A DNA stretch of 64,000 bases from Halomonas ventosae (GCF_004363555.1 NZ_SNZJ01000018.1:31454-95453), one strand, 5' to 3'. Shown: positions 48,517 to 57,016, numbered from the stretch's first letter. Notes: generated by a model not told the origin, from the sequence alone. Numbers and translations are program-made.

Positions 48517-49407
48517 TTACTGCACCGGCTCGACCAGATAGTCGGTGGCGGCCTTCACCTCGTCATCGGAGAGGCTCGGGTTGCCGCCCTTGGCCGGCAT
48601 GGCGTTGAAGCCGTTGATGGAGTGGTCATAGAGGGTCTCGATGCCCTGCTCCAGGCGCGCGCTCCACTGCTCGGCGTTGCCGCGTACCGGGGCGCCGGCG
48701 GCGCCGGTCTCGTGGCAGGCCATGCACACGCTGTTGTAGATGGCCTCGCCGTCGATGCCGGCATGGGCGGGCTCGTCACCGGAGGCGGCGCCTTCACCGT
48801 CGGCGGCGGCTTGCTCCTCGCCGGAGGCGGCATCTTCCCCGTCGGTAGCAGCTTGCGCTTCGCTGGAGGAGGAATCTTCCGCATCGGCGGCGGCTTGCTC
48901 TTCACCGGAGGCTGCCGCTTCCTCGTCGCCGCTGGCACCGGTGTCACCACCCAGCTCCGGCACGTCCATCACCGGCTCGACCAGGTAGGCCACTGCCGCC
49001 TCGACCTCGGCATCGGAGAGGTTGGGGTTGCCGCCGCGGGCCGGCATGGCGTTGAATCCGTTGACGGCATGACTCAGCAGGGTCTCGAAGCCCTTGCCGG
49101 TGCGCTCGGACCAGCCGGCCTCGTCGCCGCGCACCGGGGCGCCGGCGGCGCCGGTCTCGTGGCAGGCCATGCAGACATTGTTGTAGATGCCCTCGCCGTC
49201 CACGCTGCCGCCATCACTCGAGGTATCACCGCCTCCGCTGCTGGCTGCCATGGCGGTACCGCAGTCCTCGCCCTGCAGGCAGAGTTCCCCGACCGGCTTC
49301 AGGCGTTCGGCGATGGCCTCGCGCTCCGCGTCGTCCTGTGCAACGGCGATACCTGCGGTCAGGCCCAGGGTGGCCAGACACCCCATGATCAGCTTGCTGG
49401 ATTTCAC
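48517..49407 (-). CDS. two-haem cytochrome c5-like protein with acidic linker
   Basis: 296 residues. A signal peptide (KLIMGCLATLGLTAGIAVAQ) precedes a segment with GELCLQGEDCG. Two near-identical c-type domains follow, each with a CMACH haem motif (C79-H83 and about C228-H232) and a Met ligand in FNAMPA-(R/K)-GGN. Between them lies about 55 residues of low-complexity Glu/Asp/Ala/Ser with a period near 16. Likely a periplasmic electron carrier. GTG 49407 is preferred because GAGAGG lies eight bases upstream; GTG codons at 49413 and 49416 are too close. Confidence 0.9.
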   Translation of the reverse strand: MKSSKLIMGCLATLGLTAGIAVAQDDAEREAIAERLKPVGELCLQGEDCGTAMAASSGGGDTSSDGGSVDGEGIYNNVCMACHETGAAGAPVRGDEAGWSERTGKGFETLLSHAVNGFNAMPARGGNPNLSDAEVEAAVAYLVEPVMDVPELGGDTGASGDEEAAASGEEQAAADAEDSSSSEAQAATDGEDAASGEEQAAADGEGAASGDEPAHAGIDGEAIYNSVCMACHETGAAGAPVRGNAEQWSARLEQGIETLYDHSINGFNAMPAKGGNPSLSDDEVKAATDYLVEPVQ

Positions 49408-49629
49408 TCTCACCACCTCTCGACGGTCCTGTCATCGGAATCACGCTCGGCATCACGTCAGCCGGTGGACACCATGGCGCGCATAAGTGCTCGCCAGTAT
49501 ACCGGCATCACCTACGCCTGGAAAATGTCGCGGCTCAACCCATGGCCGGGGGAGCACGGGATGGCCGCTGGACAGCGGCGGGGCTGGCGGGTACGATGTC
49601 GACCGCTTGGCACCCACCGCCAGGCATGT

Positions 49630-49706
49630 GCGCCCGTAGCTCAGTTGGATAGAGTATCGGCCTCCGAAGCCGAGGGTCGCAGGTTCGAATCCTGCCGGGC
49701 GCGCCA
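49630..49706 (+). tRNA. tRNA-Arg (anticodon CCG)
   Basis: A full 77-base cloverleaf. The acceptor arm is GCGCCCG/CGGGCGC, the anticodon arm TCGGC-CTCCGAA-GCCGA has CCG at its centre, and the T arm is GCAGG-TTCGAAT-CCTGC. A genomically encoded CCA ends the gene. It reads CGG arginine codons. Confidence 0.97.
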
Positions 49707-49713
49707 CGAATTC

Positions 49714-49746
49714 AAGGACTTACGGTGATGCCGTAGGTCCTTTTTT
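49714..49746 (+). terminator. tRNA-Arg terminator
   Basis: A 12-bp stem (AAGGACTTACGG / CCGTAGGTCCTT, one G-U pair) with loop TGATG and a following run of six T, eight bases after the tRNA. This is a classical Rho-independent terminator. Confidence 0.92.
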
Positions 49747-49750
49747 GTGT

Positions 49751-49857
49751 CTGTGACCATCCTGTGACCACGCTGTGACCACCTTTCACTGGAGCCCATC
49801 CATATGCGGCTTTGCTGATTGACCGTTGGCCCTGAACGGTCACAGCATTGGTCACAG
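49751..49857. repeat. CTGTGACC direct and inverted repeats behind the tRNA
   Basis: CTGTGACCA occurs at 49751, 49762 and 49773 with an exact 11-base period. Two inverted copies, GGTCACAG, follow at 49838 and 49850. The block sits between the tRNA terminator and the 3' end of the exchanger gene, where no promoter is needed. It could be recombinase arm-type sites left from integration at the tRNA, or binding sites of another protein. No integrase gene or second tRNA 3' copy is seen in the window. Confidence 0.75.
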
Positions 49858-49858
49858 A

Positions 49859-50917
49859 TCATGGCCGCCTTCTTCTACGATGATCCTGCATCGCCAGCAC
49901 GACCAGTGTCAGCGCCGTCAGGGGCAGGGCGAAATAGATCAGGCTGGCGCTGAAAGCCTGCAGAGCGTCGTGCTGGGTAGCCGCCAGGATCAGGTAGAGG
50001 GTGTAGGCCAGATAGTAGGCCAGCAGCACGCCACCTTCCCAGCGGTTGATCACCCCGCCGGTGAAGCAGATCGGCAGGCAGGCCAGGGCAACGACGATCA
50101 TCACCGGGATATCGAACCCCAGCATGGCGTCGGAGACGGCGATGCCCGAGGGGGCTAGCAAGCCCGTGAGCCCCAGCACGCCGAGGATATTGAAGACGTT
50201 GCTGCCCACCACGTTGCCCACGGCAATATCCCGCTCGCCGCGCAGCGCGGCGATGATCGAGGTCACCACCTCGGGCAGCGAGGTGCCGGCGGCGATGATG
50301 GTCAGGCCGATTACCTGCTCGCTGACCCCCAGCGCCTGGGCGAAGCTCACCGCCCCCTCCACCAGCCAGCGCGAGCCCAGCACCAGCATGGCCAGGCCGA
50401 CCCCCACGTAGAGCAGGTTGATGCCCAGGGAGGCAGGGGCCGACTCACCCTCCGGCGCCGACTCCGCCGAGGGCGCCTTGGCGTTCTGGCGGAACAGGAA
50501 CACCAGGTAGCCGCCCAGACCGGCGACCAGCAGCCCACCGTCGAGGCGACTGACCCCGCCATCCATCGCCAACAGCAGCACGGCCAGGGACAGCCCCACC
50601 ATCAACGGGATGTCGAAGCGGATCAGCTGCTGCGCCACCACCAACGGGACGATCAGCGCCGACACGCCCAGGATGAACAGCACGTTGAAGATGTTGCTGC
50701 CCACCACGTTGCCGATGGCGATGCCTGCCTGGTCATCAAGGGCCGCCTTGAGGCTCACCGCCAGCTCCGGCGAGCTGGTGCCGAAGGCCACCACCGTCAG
50801 GCCGATGATCAGCGGCGACATGCCGACGCGGGTGGCCAGCCGCGTGGCGCCCCTGACCAGTCCCTCTGCACCGAGGATCAGTAGCAGCAGACCGGCTACG
50901 AATAGCAGTAATGTCAT
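49859..50917 (-). CDS. calcium/sodium (CaCA family) antiporter, YrbG-like
   Basis: 352 residues, about ten membrane helices in two inverted halves. The alpha repeats are clear: VAFGTSSPELAVS (first half) and IAAGTSLPEVVTS (second half), each with the ion-binding Glu and followed by GNVVGSNIFN or GNVVGSNVFN. Such proteins exchange calcium (or potassium) for sodium or protons across the inner membrane. A soluble acidic loop (about residues 150-165) separates the halves. The gene stands alone. Confidence 0.92.
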   Translation of the reverse strand: MTLLLFVAGLLLLILGAEGLVRGATRLATRVGMSPLIIGLTVVAFGTSSPELAVSLKAALDDQAGIAIGNVVGSNIFNVLFILGVSALIVPLVVAQQLIRFDIPLMVGLSLAVLLLAMDGGVSRLDGGLLVAGLGGYLVFLFRQNAKAPSAESAPEGESAPASLGINLLYVGVGLAMLVLGSRWLVEGAVSFAQALGVSEQVIGLTIIAAGTSLPEVVTSIIAALRGERDIAVGNVVGSNVFNILGVLGLTGLLAPSGIAVSDAMLGFDIPVMIVVALACLPICFTGGVINRWEGGVLLAYYLAYTLYLILAATQHDALQAFSASLIYFALPLTALTLVVLAMQDHRRRRRP

Positions 50918-50973
50918 GCCTCCTCCCCCTACATTTCAAACTCTGGCCACGGGGTCAGTATTACCAAGGCTAT

Positions 50974-51024
50974 GAACACATGGCACCCATTGTCAGCACA
51001 GAATGGCACGCTCGCCATGTGTTC
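50974..51024. repeat. 11-bp inverted repeat upstream of mvaT
   Basis: GAACACATGGC (50974-50984) and its perfect complement GCCATGTGTTC (51014-51024) flank 29 bases, followed by AAAAAA and an AT-rich tract. It lies between the exchanger start and mvaT. It may be a pair of operator half-sites or a transcript hairpin. Confidence 0.55.
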
Positions 51025-51134
51025 AAAAAAGAAATTAATTATATTTATGGATTGTTAGGTGAGATAATCAATTGAATATTTCTGATGACTGCCCCATATT
51101 GCACGCGTCATTCATAGAAACGTCAGGAGCCACA

Positions 51135-51509
51135 ATGTCCCTACTCAATACGTACGTGGAAAAAGAACAGCAGCTCAAGCAGCTTCAGGAGGAGCTGGAC
51201 AGGCTGAAAGATGACGAACGACTCAAGGCCGAGCTGGACTTCAAGAACCACCTCGAAACTCTGATGCGGGAGTTCGACAAGTCGGCAGCCGACGTCATCA
51301 GTCTGCTCAACCCGACGCCTACTGCCAACAAGACCTCAAGCAGCACAAAAAGCACAGGCCGGGCCAAGCGCAAGCTGAAGATCTACAAGAACCCGAACAC
51401 GGGTGAGGTTGTCGAGACTCGTGGCGGTAACCAGAAGACGCTGAAAGCGTGGAAAGAAGAATTCGGTGCCGACACTGTAGAGAGCTGGCTGGTAAGAACA
51501 GAAGATTAA
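51135..51509 (+). CDS. mvaT: MvaT/MvaU-type H-NS family xenogeneic silencer
   Basis: 124 residues. The N-terminal coiled coil for oligomerisation (MSLLNTYVEKEQQLKQLQEE, to about residue 65 with MREFDKSAADVISLLNP) is followed by a basic linker and the C-terminal DNA-binding domain KIYKNPNTGEVVETRGGNQK with the R-G-G-N loop that enters the AT-rich minor groove. This is the Pseudomonas MvaT arrangement, not enteric H-NS. ATG 51135 has AGGAG six bases upstream. It stands at the border of a region with AT-rich genes. Confidence 0.9.
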   Translation: MSLLNTYVEKEQQLKQLQEELDRLKDDERLKAELDFKNHLETLMREFDKSAADVISLLNPTPTANKTSSSTKSTGRAKRKLKIYKNPNTGEVVETRGGNQKTLKAWKEEFGADTVESWLVRTED

Positions 51510-51518
51510 AGTACGCAA

Positions 51519-51556
51519 CCCTGCCTACCAGATATTGGGTGGGCAGGGCAGCTTTT
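51519..51556 (+). terminator. mvaT terminator
   Basis: An 11-bp stem (CCCTGCCTACC / GGTGGGCAGGG, one G-U pair) with an eight-base loop, then AGCTTTT, ten bases after the stop. Confidence 0.85.
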
Positions 51557-51840
51557 GCCGGCCAAGAGCGGGCGATTTAGCTGGATTCACCAGTTCAGCA
51601 CGGTAAGTGCGCCTTTCGTAAACAACCCTTGGTTTCTTTACATAAAGATTCCAGCCATGGAGGAAATGGCACAAGGGCTGCAAAACGACAGCAAAAGAAG
51701 GGCCATTATCCTGTTCTTGCATGATCCAAGCGACGGCCATGCCGATGCACTGAACGAGTGGTCATACCAAGGGGCACCGATCCGTTGATGAGTGGCCTTT
51801 TGCATGCATGGATGCTGGACGGGGGTTGTCATGATGCGAA
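51557..51840. other. intergenic stretch, no convincing gene
   Basis: An open frame of 77 codons covers most of this stretch on the plus strand (from 51555), but it has no ribosome site and no recognisable protein features. It may be a decayed gene. The base composition is more AT-rich than the flanking operons. Confidence 0.4.
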
Positions 51841-53928
51841 TCAAGGGGGAGGCGATGTGATACTCGACGCTTCGGCTATCACCCGGTTACGGCCACTTTC
51901 CTTGGCTCGGTACATCGCCTGGTCGGCTCGGGCGATCAAGGTTTTCAGGCTTTCACCGGGGCGCCAGGCGGCCACGCCAATGCTGATGGTCACGCTGCCC
52001 AGGTTGCCCAGGTCTAGTGCCGCGGTGCTCTGCCTGAGCCGTTCGGCGAGATGCATGCCGCCGACCGCGTCGCAGTCACTGACCAGCACGATGAACTCCT
52101 CGCCGCCCCAGCGGCCCAGGTTGTCGGTGGGGCGCAGGATGCCCTGCAGGACACTGCATAGCGCCACCAACACCTCATCGCCGGCCTCATGCCCGTGGGT
52201 ATCGTTGAAGCACTTGAAGTGATCGATGTCGAACAGCAGCACGGCGAAGGGACGGTTGTGACGTTCGGCGGCATTGAGCTCAGCGTCGATCGCCTGCTCC
52301 ATGCGGTAGCGGTTCCAGGTGCCGGTCAGGCCGTCACTGTAGGCCAGGCTCTTGAGCTTGCGGTTGGCATGATGAAGCTTTTCGTTGAGCTGGGCGATCT
52401 CGTGGCTGGACGTCAAGACGGCCAGGGTCTTGGCGAGGTCCCCGAAGGCACGGCACTCGATGGCGCGCCAGGCCCGACTAACCCCCCTGACTTCATCCTG
52501 CCACTGGGCAAAGGACCTGCGTGGCGTCAGAACCAGCTTCCCATCCCGCATCATGGGGGTATCCTCGGGCTTGCCAGCCCAACGCCTGCTGTGTCGCTGT
52601 TCGCGGCGAAACAGCATCAGCCAATGGTTCGACTCGGTCGGCAGCGCTACGGCGAGCAAGCCGCAGAGATCGCCTTCCTGCCAGGGCGCCAGGGGGGTCG
52701 TTGCCAATGCCTGGGTGTGCCAGGGAGTATCGTGCTGCTGGTGGCGGCTCAGCCAGCCGGCCATGGCGACCAGGTTCTTCTCGGCGGGCAGGGTTCCCAG
52801 GCCACTGCTCTCTTCCCCGGTGACGAGGGCAATACCTGCGGCATCTAGTAGTTCGAGCCATTGTGCGCCGTGACGCTGGATCATGCCCTCCGGCCCGAGA
52901 GGGCGTCCCATCTCATCGGAGAGAATCTCGTTGCTGTCGTGGATATCGTGAAGCAGGCGGGTGTCAGCTTGAGTGCGCAATACCCTCAGCTGTGACATGG
53001 CGATCTGTACCAGGACACACAGCGCATCACGCAGGTCGGCCTCCAGTGGCCTGGGTTCCAGGCCATGACAGGCCAGCAGGCCCCAGAGCTTCTCCCCCTC
53101 GTGCATGGCTATCGACAGCGAAGCGCCGACTCCCATGTTGGTGAGGTACTCCTGGTGAATCGGTGCGACGGCGCGCAGCACACCTTGTGACATATCCAGT
53201 GGCGCTGCCTCGCCAGGGACATCGGGCGGCACCAGAGGAATCGCCGGAGCCGAAGCATCGGGAATGCTGCGCACCCTGTTCATGTCATAGAGTCGGCGTA
53301 CCTGGGCGGGAATGTCACTGGCCGGGAAGTAGTGATCGAGGAAGCTCTCCGCCGCGGCCAGACGGGTTTCGGCGATCACCTGGCCGTTCCACTGCTCATC
53401 GAAACGATAGACCATCACCCGCTCGAGGCCGGTGAGCTCCTGTGCCCACTGTGTCAGGGCATCGAGGAGCGTATCGGCGTCGTCGATTTGCCTCACTTCG
53501 GCCAGCCAGTCGTTTACCTTGTCCAGCAGGCGATGTCCCTCCGGGTACATCTGGTCTTCCAGCTCCACGACGAAAGCGTCGTCGCCACTGGGATAGGCCA
53601 CCACATGATAGCGGCGTCGTTCGCCCTGCACCTCGCGCTGGGCGGTGAGAACGGTCGCCGATTTATCCTGCTTCACCCGTTCTGAGGCCAGGAGATCCAT
53701 CAACTCATCGCCCAGTACCATCCTGGCCTCGCCGGCCAGTGCATCCGCCACGCTGATACCCAGGATATTCTCGATATTGGCGCTCACCTGGCGAATCCGG
53801 CTCATGTCAGAGTCCAGCCTTACTAGACAGCCCATCGGCTGGATAGCACCAGGGATATGCACTGGTTCACGGGCACAGGCTTCGAGTGCAGCGGCGATTT
53901 CCGCATCACTGTAATGGGTACTGGGCAT
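51841..53928 (-). CDS. bacteriophytochrome-diguanylate cyclase (PAS-GAF-PHY-GGDEF)
   Basis: 695 residues. Predicted red/far-red photoreceptor making c-di-GMP. PAS domain: the biliverdin-binding Cys position is C18 in EACAREPVHIPGAIQP; the next residues read MG where most have HG. GAF: FPASDIPAQVRRLYD (DIP motif) and APIHQEYLTNMGVGASLSI. PHY: the tongue PRRSF in LTPRRSFAQW. The ACHH motif is ACHG. C-terminal GGDEF domain reads GGEEF, with RPTD five residues before it forming a product-inhibition I-site, so cyclase activity is expected. No haem oxygenase gene adjoins it. TGGAGA precedes the ATG. Confidence 0.93.
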   Translation of the reverse strand: MPSTHYSDAEIAAALEACAREPVHIPGAIQPMGCLVRLDSDMSRIRQVSANIENILGISVADALAGEARMVLGDELMDLLASERVKQDKSATVLTAQREVQGERRRYHVVAYPSGDDAFVVELEDQMYPEGHRLLDKVNDWLAEVRQIDDADTLLDALTQWAQELTGLERVMVYRFDEQWNGQVIAETRLAAAESFLDHYFPASDIPAQVRRLYDMNRVRSIPDASAPAIPLVPPDVPGEAAPLDMSQGVLRAVAPIHQEYLTNMGVGASLSIAMHEGEKLWGLLACHGLEPRPLEADLRDALCVLVQIAMSQLRVLRTQADTRLLHDIHDSNEILSDEMGRPLGPEGMIQRHGAQWLELLDAAGIALVTGEESSGLGTLPAEKNLVAMAGWLSRHQQHDTPWHTQALATTPLAPWQEGDLCGLLAVALPTESNHWLMLFRREQRHSRRWAGKPEDTPMMRDGKLVLTPRRSFAQWQDEVRGVSRAWRAIECRAFGDLAKTLAVLTSSHEIAQLNEKLHHANRKLKSLAYSDGLTGTWNRYRMEQAIDAELNAAERHNRPFAVLLFDIDHFKCFNDTHGHEAGDEVLVALCSVLQGILRPTDNLGRWGGEEFIVLVSDCDAVGGMHLAERLRQSTAALDLGNLGSVTISIGVAAWRPGESLKTLIARADQAMYRAKESGRNRVIAEASSITSPPP

Positions 53929-54442
53929 GCGCGATCTCCAGAGAGTGGATTCAGGGATTGACCAGGGTGGCGAAGCATCGGGGCTTTGGCTGAATCTGGA
54001 AAGGGGCTATCGTGCCATGCGGGTAGCGGCGACCTCTTCCTGCCGAGTGCACTTCTCAATCATTTCCACGGGGGTATCGTATATGCGCCCTCTGGAACGT
54101 CCGTCGTGCAGTCCATATCCTGCCGAAATGAGCACAGCAGGCGATGATGCCGCAAGAGCGCCTGGAGAGGCCCCAGGAGCTGAGAAAGGCGATAATACCC
54201 AACTGACGTTAGATTTGGAAAATACGATCATTTTATTTATATGGGCTTCAAGCAGCACGGCCACGCTAGGGCGTGATAACAAGGCCGCGCTTTTATTGAT
54301 GATTTCATTGTTCGTCAGGAGGTTGGGGGCTTTTCCTTGACTGCCGATAGCTCTCTTGCCTAGCCTGCTTGGATTGTTCAGTATTCGCTGGACTTATCAG
54401 CCTCCTAACAACTACAAGGAGGAGACCAATGGAGGCATGTGC
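53929..54442. other. divergent regulatory region between the two light-sensor genes
   Basis: About 510 bases between the two divergent genes. An open frame (53927-54340, plus) has no ribosome site and odd composition, so I treat it as noncoding. The part from 54190 to 54310 is AT-rich, a plausible MvaT target. Near the plus-strand gene, AAGGAGGAG (54417) precedes a five-codon frame starting at ATG 54429 whose TGA overlaps the GTG at 54443. No strong sigma-70 promoter stands out. Confidence 0.5.
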
Positions 54443-57016
54443 GTGACCGACGACCTCACCCTGCTGGAGGCGCAGCAGGACATTCATGAATTGATCGCCC
54501 AACAGGCCCCTCTCGAGACAACGCTGGACGCTATCGCTCACTGGATTGGCATTCAGCTGCCAGGTGCCATCGTGGCTTTCATGCGCTTCGATTCAGCACG
54601 CTGCACCCTCAGTCTGTCCCCCAGCCAACGCTTCTCGCGGGCCTATTACGAACGGCTCCAGGATGTCCCCATTGGGGAAGGCGTGGCCTCCTTCGGTGAG
54701 GCGGCCTATCGGCGCCGGCAGGTCATCACGGAAGACATCCAGACGGACCGTCGCTGGGAGGCGTTTCGCAGCGCGGCGCGTGCCGAGGGGCTGCGCGCCT
54801 GCTGGTCGAGCCCGGTGCTCACCAGCCAAGGCGAGCTGTTGGGGACCTTCGGCACCTATTACCGCGAGCCCACCGCACCCAGCGAGATGAGCCGGCGACG
54901 ACTGCACCAAGCCGCTGCCCTGATCGCCCTGGCGGTCATCAGGGACCGCGATAGTCGCCACCATCGCACCCTGGCCGAGTGGCACCGCTCTCTGTTCGTC
55001 AACCACCCTGACGGGGTCTATGAATTTGACCTGGAGGGTCGCTTCCAACGGGGCAACGCTGCTCTGGAAAAGATCACCGGATACGCGGAAAAGGAGCTGC
55101 TGGGCCGCCACTTCAATGAGTTCATCGACCCCAACTATCGTGATTTGACCCAGGCAGCCTTCGATGCCGCCAGGCATGGCGCGTCGCGCCATTACGAAAC
55201 CGTGGGGACTCATGCCGACGGGCACAGCTACCATATCGAGATCACCAACTTCCCGGTCACCGTCGAGGACGAGATCGTCGGTGTCTATGGCATCTGCCGA
55301 GATATCACCGCGCGCAAACGCCAGGAGTCCGCACTTCGCCTGCTCCAGCGAGGCATCGAAGCCAGCCCCAATGGCGTGCTGATGGCGGATGCCTCCCGGA
55401 GCGACATGCCGCTGGTCTATGCCAACGAGGCGTGCTCCCGGCTGACAGGATACGACTTGGACGAGGTGCTCGGTCGGAACTGTCGCTTCCTGCAGGGGGA
55501 AAAGACCGACCCCGCGGCCATTGCAACGATACGCCAGGCCATACAGACGAAAACTAGCGCTCAAGTCACGCTGCTCAACTATCGCAAGGACGGCACGCCT
55601 TTCTGGAATCGCCTGGCGATCAGTCCTGTCATGGATGAGACGGGCCGCTGCACCCACTTCATTGGCATTCAGGAGGACATCACCCGAGAGCGCCGCCAGG
55701 AGGCCAAGATCGCCTACCAGGCCACCCATGACCTGCTCACCGGCCTGCCCAATCGCACCGCCCTGGATGACCGCCTCGAGCAGGACTACCGGTGGAGCCA
55801 ACAGAATCGGCGCCTCCTGACGGTGATGCACCTCGACCTGGACGGCTTCAAGACCATCAATGATGGCCTGGGGTACCGGGTCGGCAACCAGTTGCTGGCC
55901 ACCATTGTCATGCGCCTACGTCAGCTGCTGGGCCCCTTCGATACCTTGGCGCGCCTTACCGGTGACGAGTTCGCCTTCCTGATGCCGGACCTGACAAACC
56001 GTGACGAGGCGGCCGCCGCGGCCGAGCGTGTCCTCGCCGCCTTCGAGCATTCGTTCGAGGTCGACGGGCAGGCCCTCCACATCAGTACCAGCATCGGGAT
56101 CACCTGCAGCGATGACGCGGTTCAGCACCCCCTCGAGCTGCTGCAGAATGCCGGCCTGGCCGTGGAACTGGCGAAACGGCAAGGACGTAACACCTGGCAG
56201 TGGTACCAGGGCCAAGGTAAGCAGCACACCAGTGAACACGTGCTGCTGCGACATGACCTCCAGACCGCTCTGCGTGACAACCAGTTTGAGCTCTACTACC
56301 AACCCATCGTCGATGGCGTCAGCGGCCACATCCGCAGCCTCGAGGCGCTCGTCCGCTGGCACCACCCCACGCAAGGCATGGTGTCGCCTGGCGTCTTCAT
56401 CCCCATCGCCGAACAGACCGGGCAGATCATTCCCCTCGGCCGCTGGGTGCTGCAGCAGGCCTGCCAGCATCTCGCCAACATACGGGCCAAGGGAGAGCGA
56501 GTGTTCCCGGTCGCCGTCAATATCTCGTCGCTGCAGTTCCGTCGTGACGGCTTCCTCGAGGAAGTGCAGGCCATCCTGGACGAGACAGGGCTCCCCCCCG
56601 AGCTCCTCGAGCTGGAGATGACCGAAAGCATCCTGCTGGGCGGCGCCGAGCAGGCAATCGAGATGATCGACACTCTTCGCGGGATGAGCATCACGGTCGC
56701 CATCGACGACTTCGGCACCGGCTTCTCCAGCCTCAGCTACCTGCGCGACCTGCCGATCCACAAGATCAAGCTGGATCGTGCCTTCATCCGTGACGTCCTC
56801 ACCAGCCGAAGCAATGCCGCCATCGTCCAGGGCATCATCACCATGGCGCATCACATGGACCTGGTGGTGGTAGCGGAGGGTATCGAGGAGCGCGCGCAGC
56901 AAGAGGATCTGGTGCAAAGGCAATGCGACCTGCTGCAAGGCTATCTCTTTGCCAAGCCGATGCCGTGGGATGCGCTCATGAAGCTCCCTGACCGGCTGCC
57001 CGCCATCGAAGCGTGA
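54443..57016 (+). CDS. GAF-PAS-LOV-GGDEF-EAL protein, predicted blue-light c-di-GMP phosphodiesterase
   Basis: 857 residues. GAF (about 15-165), PAS (about 180-295), then a PAS domain of LOV type: GRNCRFLQG carries the flavin-adduct cysteine C347, with LLNYRKDGTPFWN and FIGIQEDIT after it. The GGDEF domain has TGDEF (T506-F510), so cyclase activity is doubtful. The EAL domain is intact: EAL at 634-636, ELEMTES, IDDFGTGFSSLSYL, KIKLDRAFI and VVAEGIE, so c-di-GMP hydrolysis is expected. GTG 54443 is preferred, with GGAGG seven bases upstream; ATG 54437 is too close to it. Confidence 0.92.
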   Translation: MTDDLTLLEAQQDIHELIAQQAPLETTLDAIAHWIGIQLPGAIVAFMRFDSARCTLSLSPSQRFSRAYYERLQDVPIGEGVASFGEAAYRRRQVITEDIQTDRRWEAFRSAARAEGLRACWSSPVLTSQGELLGTFGTYYREPTAPSEMSRRRLHQAAALIALAVIRDRDSRHHRTLAEWHRSLFVNHPDGVYEFDLEGRFQRGNAALEKITGYAEKELLGRHFNEFIDPNYRDLTQAAFDAARHGASRHYETVGTHADGHSYHIEITNFPVTVEDEIVGVYGICRDITARKRQESALRLLQRGIEASPNGVLMADASRSDMPLVYANEACSRLTGYDLDEVLGRNCRFLQGEKTDPAAIATIRQAIQTKTSAQVTLLNYRKDGTPFWNRLAISPVMDETGRCTHFIGIQEDITRERRQEAKIAYQATHDLLTGLPNRTALDDRLEQDYRWSQQNRRLLTVMHLDLDGFKTINDGLGYRVGNQLLATIVMRLRQLLGPFDTLARLTGDEFAFLMPDLTNRDEAAAAAERVLAAFEHSFEVDGQALHISTSIGITCSDDAVQHPLELLQNAGLAVELAKRQGRNTWQWYQGQGKQHTSEHVLLRHDLQTALRDNQFELYYQPIVDGVSGHIRSLEALVRWHHPTQGMVSPGVFIPIAEQTGQIIPLGRWVLQQACQHLANIRAKGERVFPVAVNISSLQFRRDGFLEEVQAILDETGLPPELLELEMTESILLGGAEQAIEMIDTLRGMSITVAIDDFGTGFSSLSYLRDLPIHKIKLDRAFIRDVLTSRSNAAIVQGIITMAHHMDLVVVAEGIEERAQQEDLVQRQCDLLQGYLFAKPMPWDALMKLPDRLPAIEA

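Noticed and set aside
49751..49781. Pho box reading of the CTGTGACC repeats
   Set aside because: The 11-base period is the same, but the half-site core differs (CTGTGAC instead of CTGTCAT) and the block lies downstream of both flanking genes.
49641..49862. 73-codon minus-strand frame across the tRNA
   Set aside because: It is the well-known false ORF made by reading a tRNA gene antisense ([11 protein letters not shown]).
51555..51788. 77-codon frame before the phytochrome gene
   Set aside because: No start signal and no family resemblance; at most a decayed gene.
53927..54340. 137-codon frame between the light-sensor genes
   Set aside because: No ribosome site and no recognisable features; it overlaps the probable promoter region of both divergent genes.
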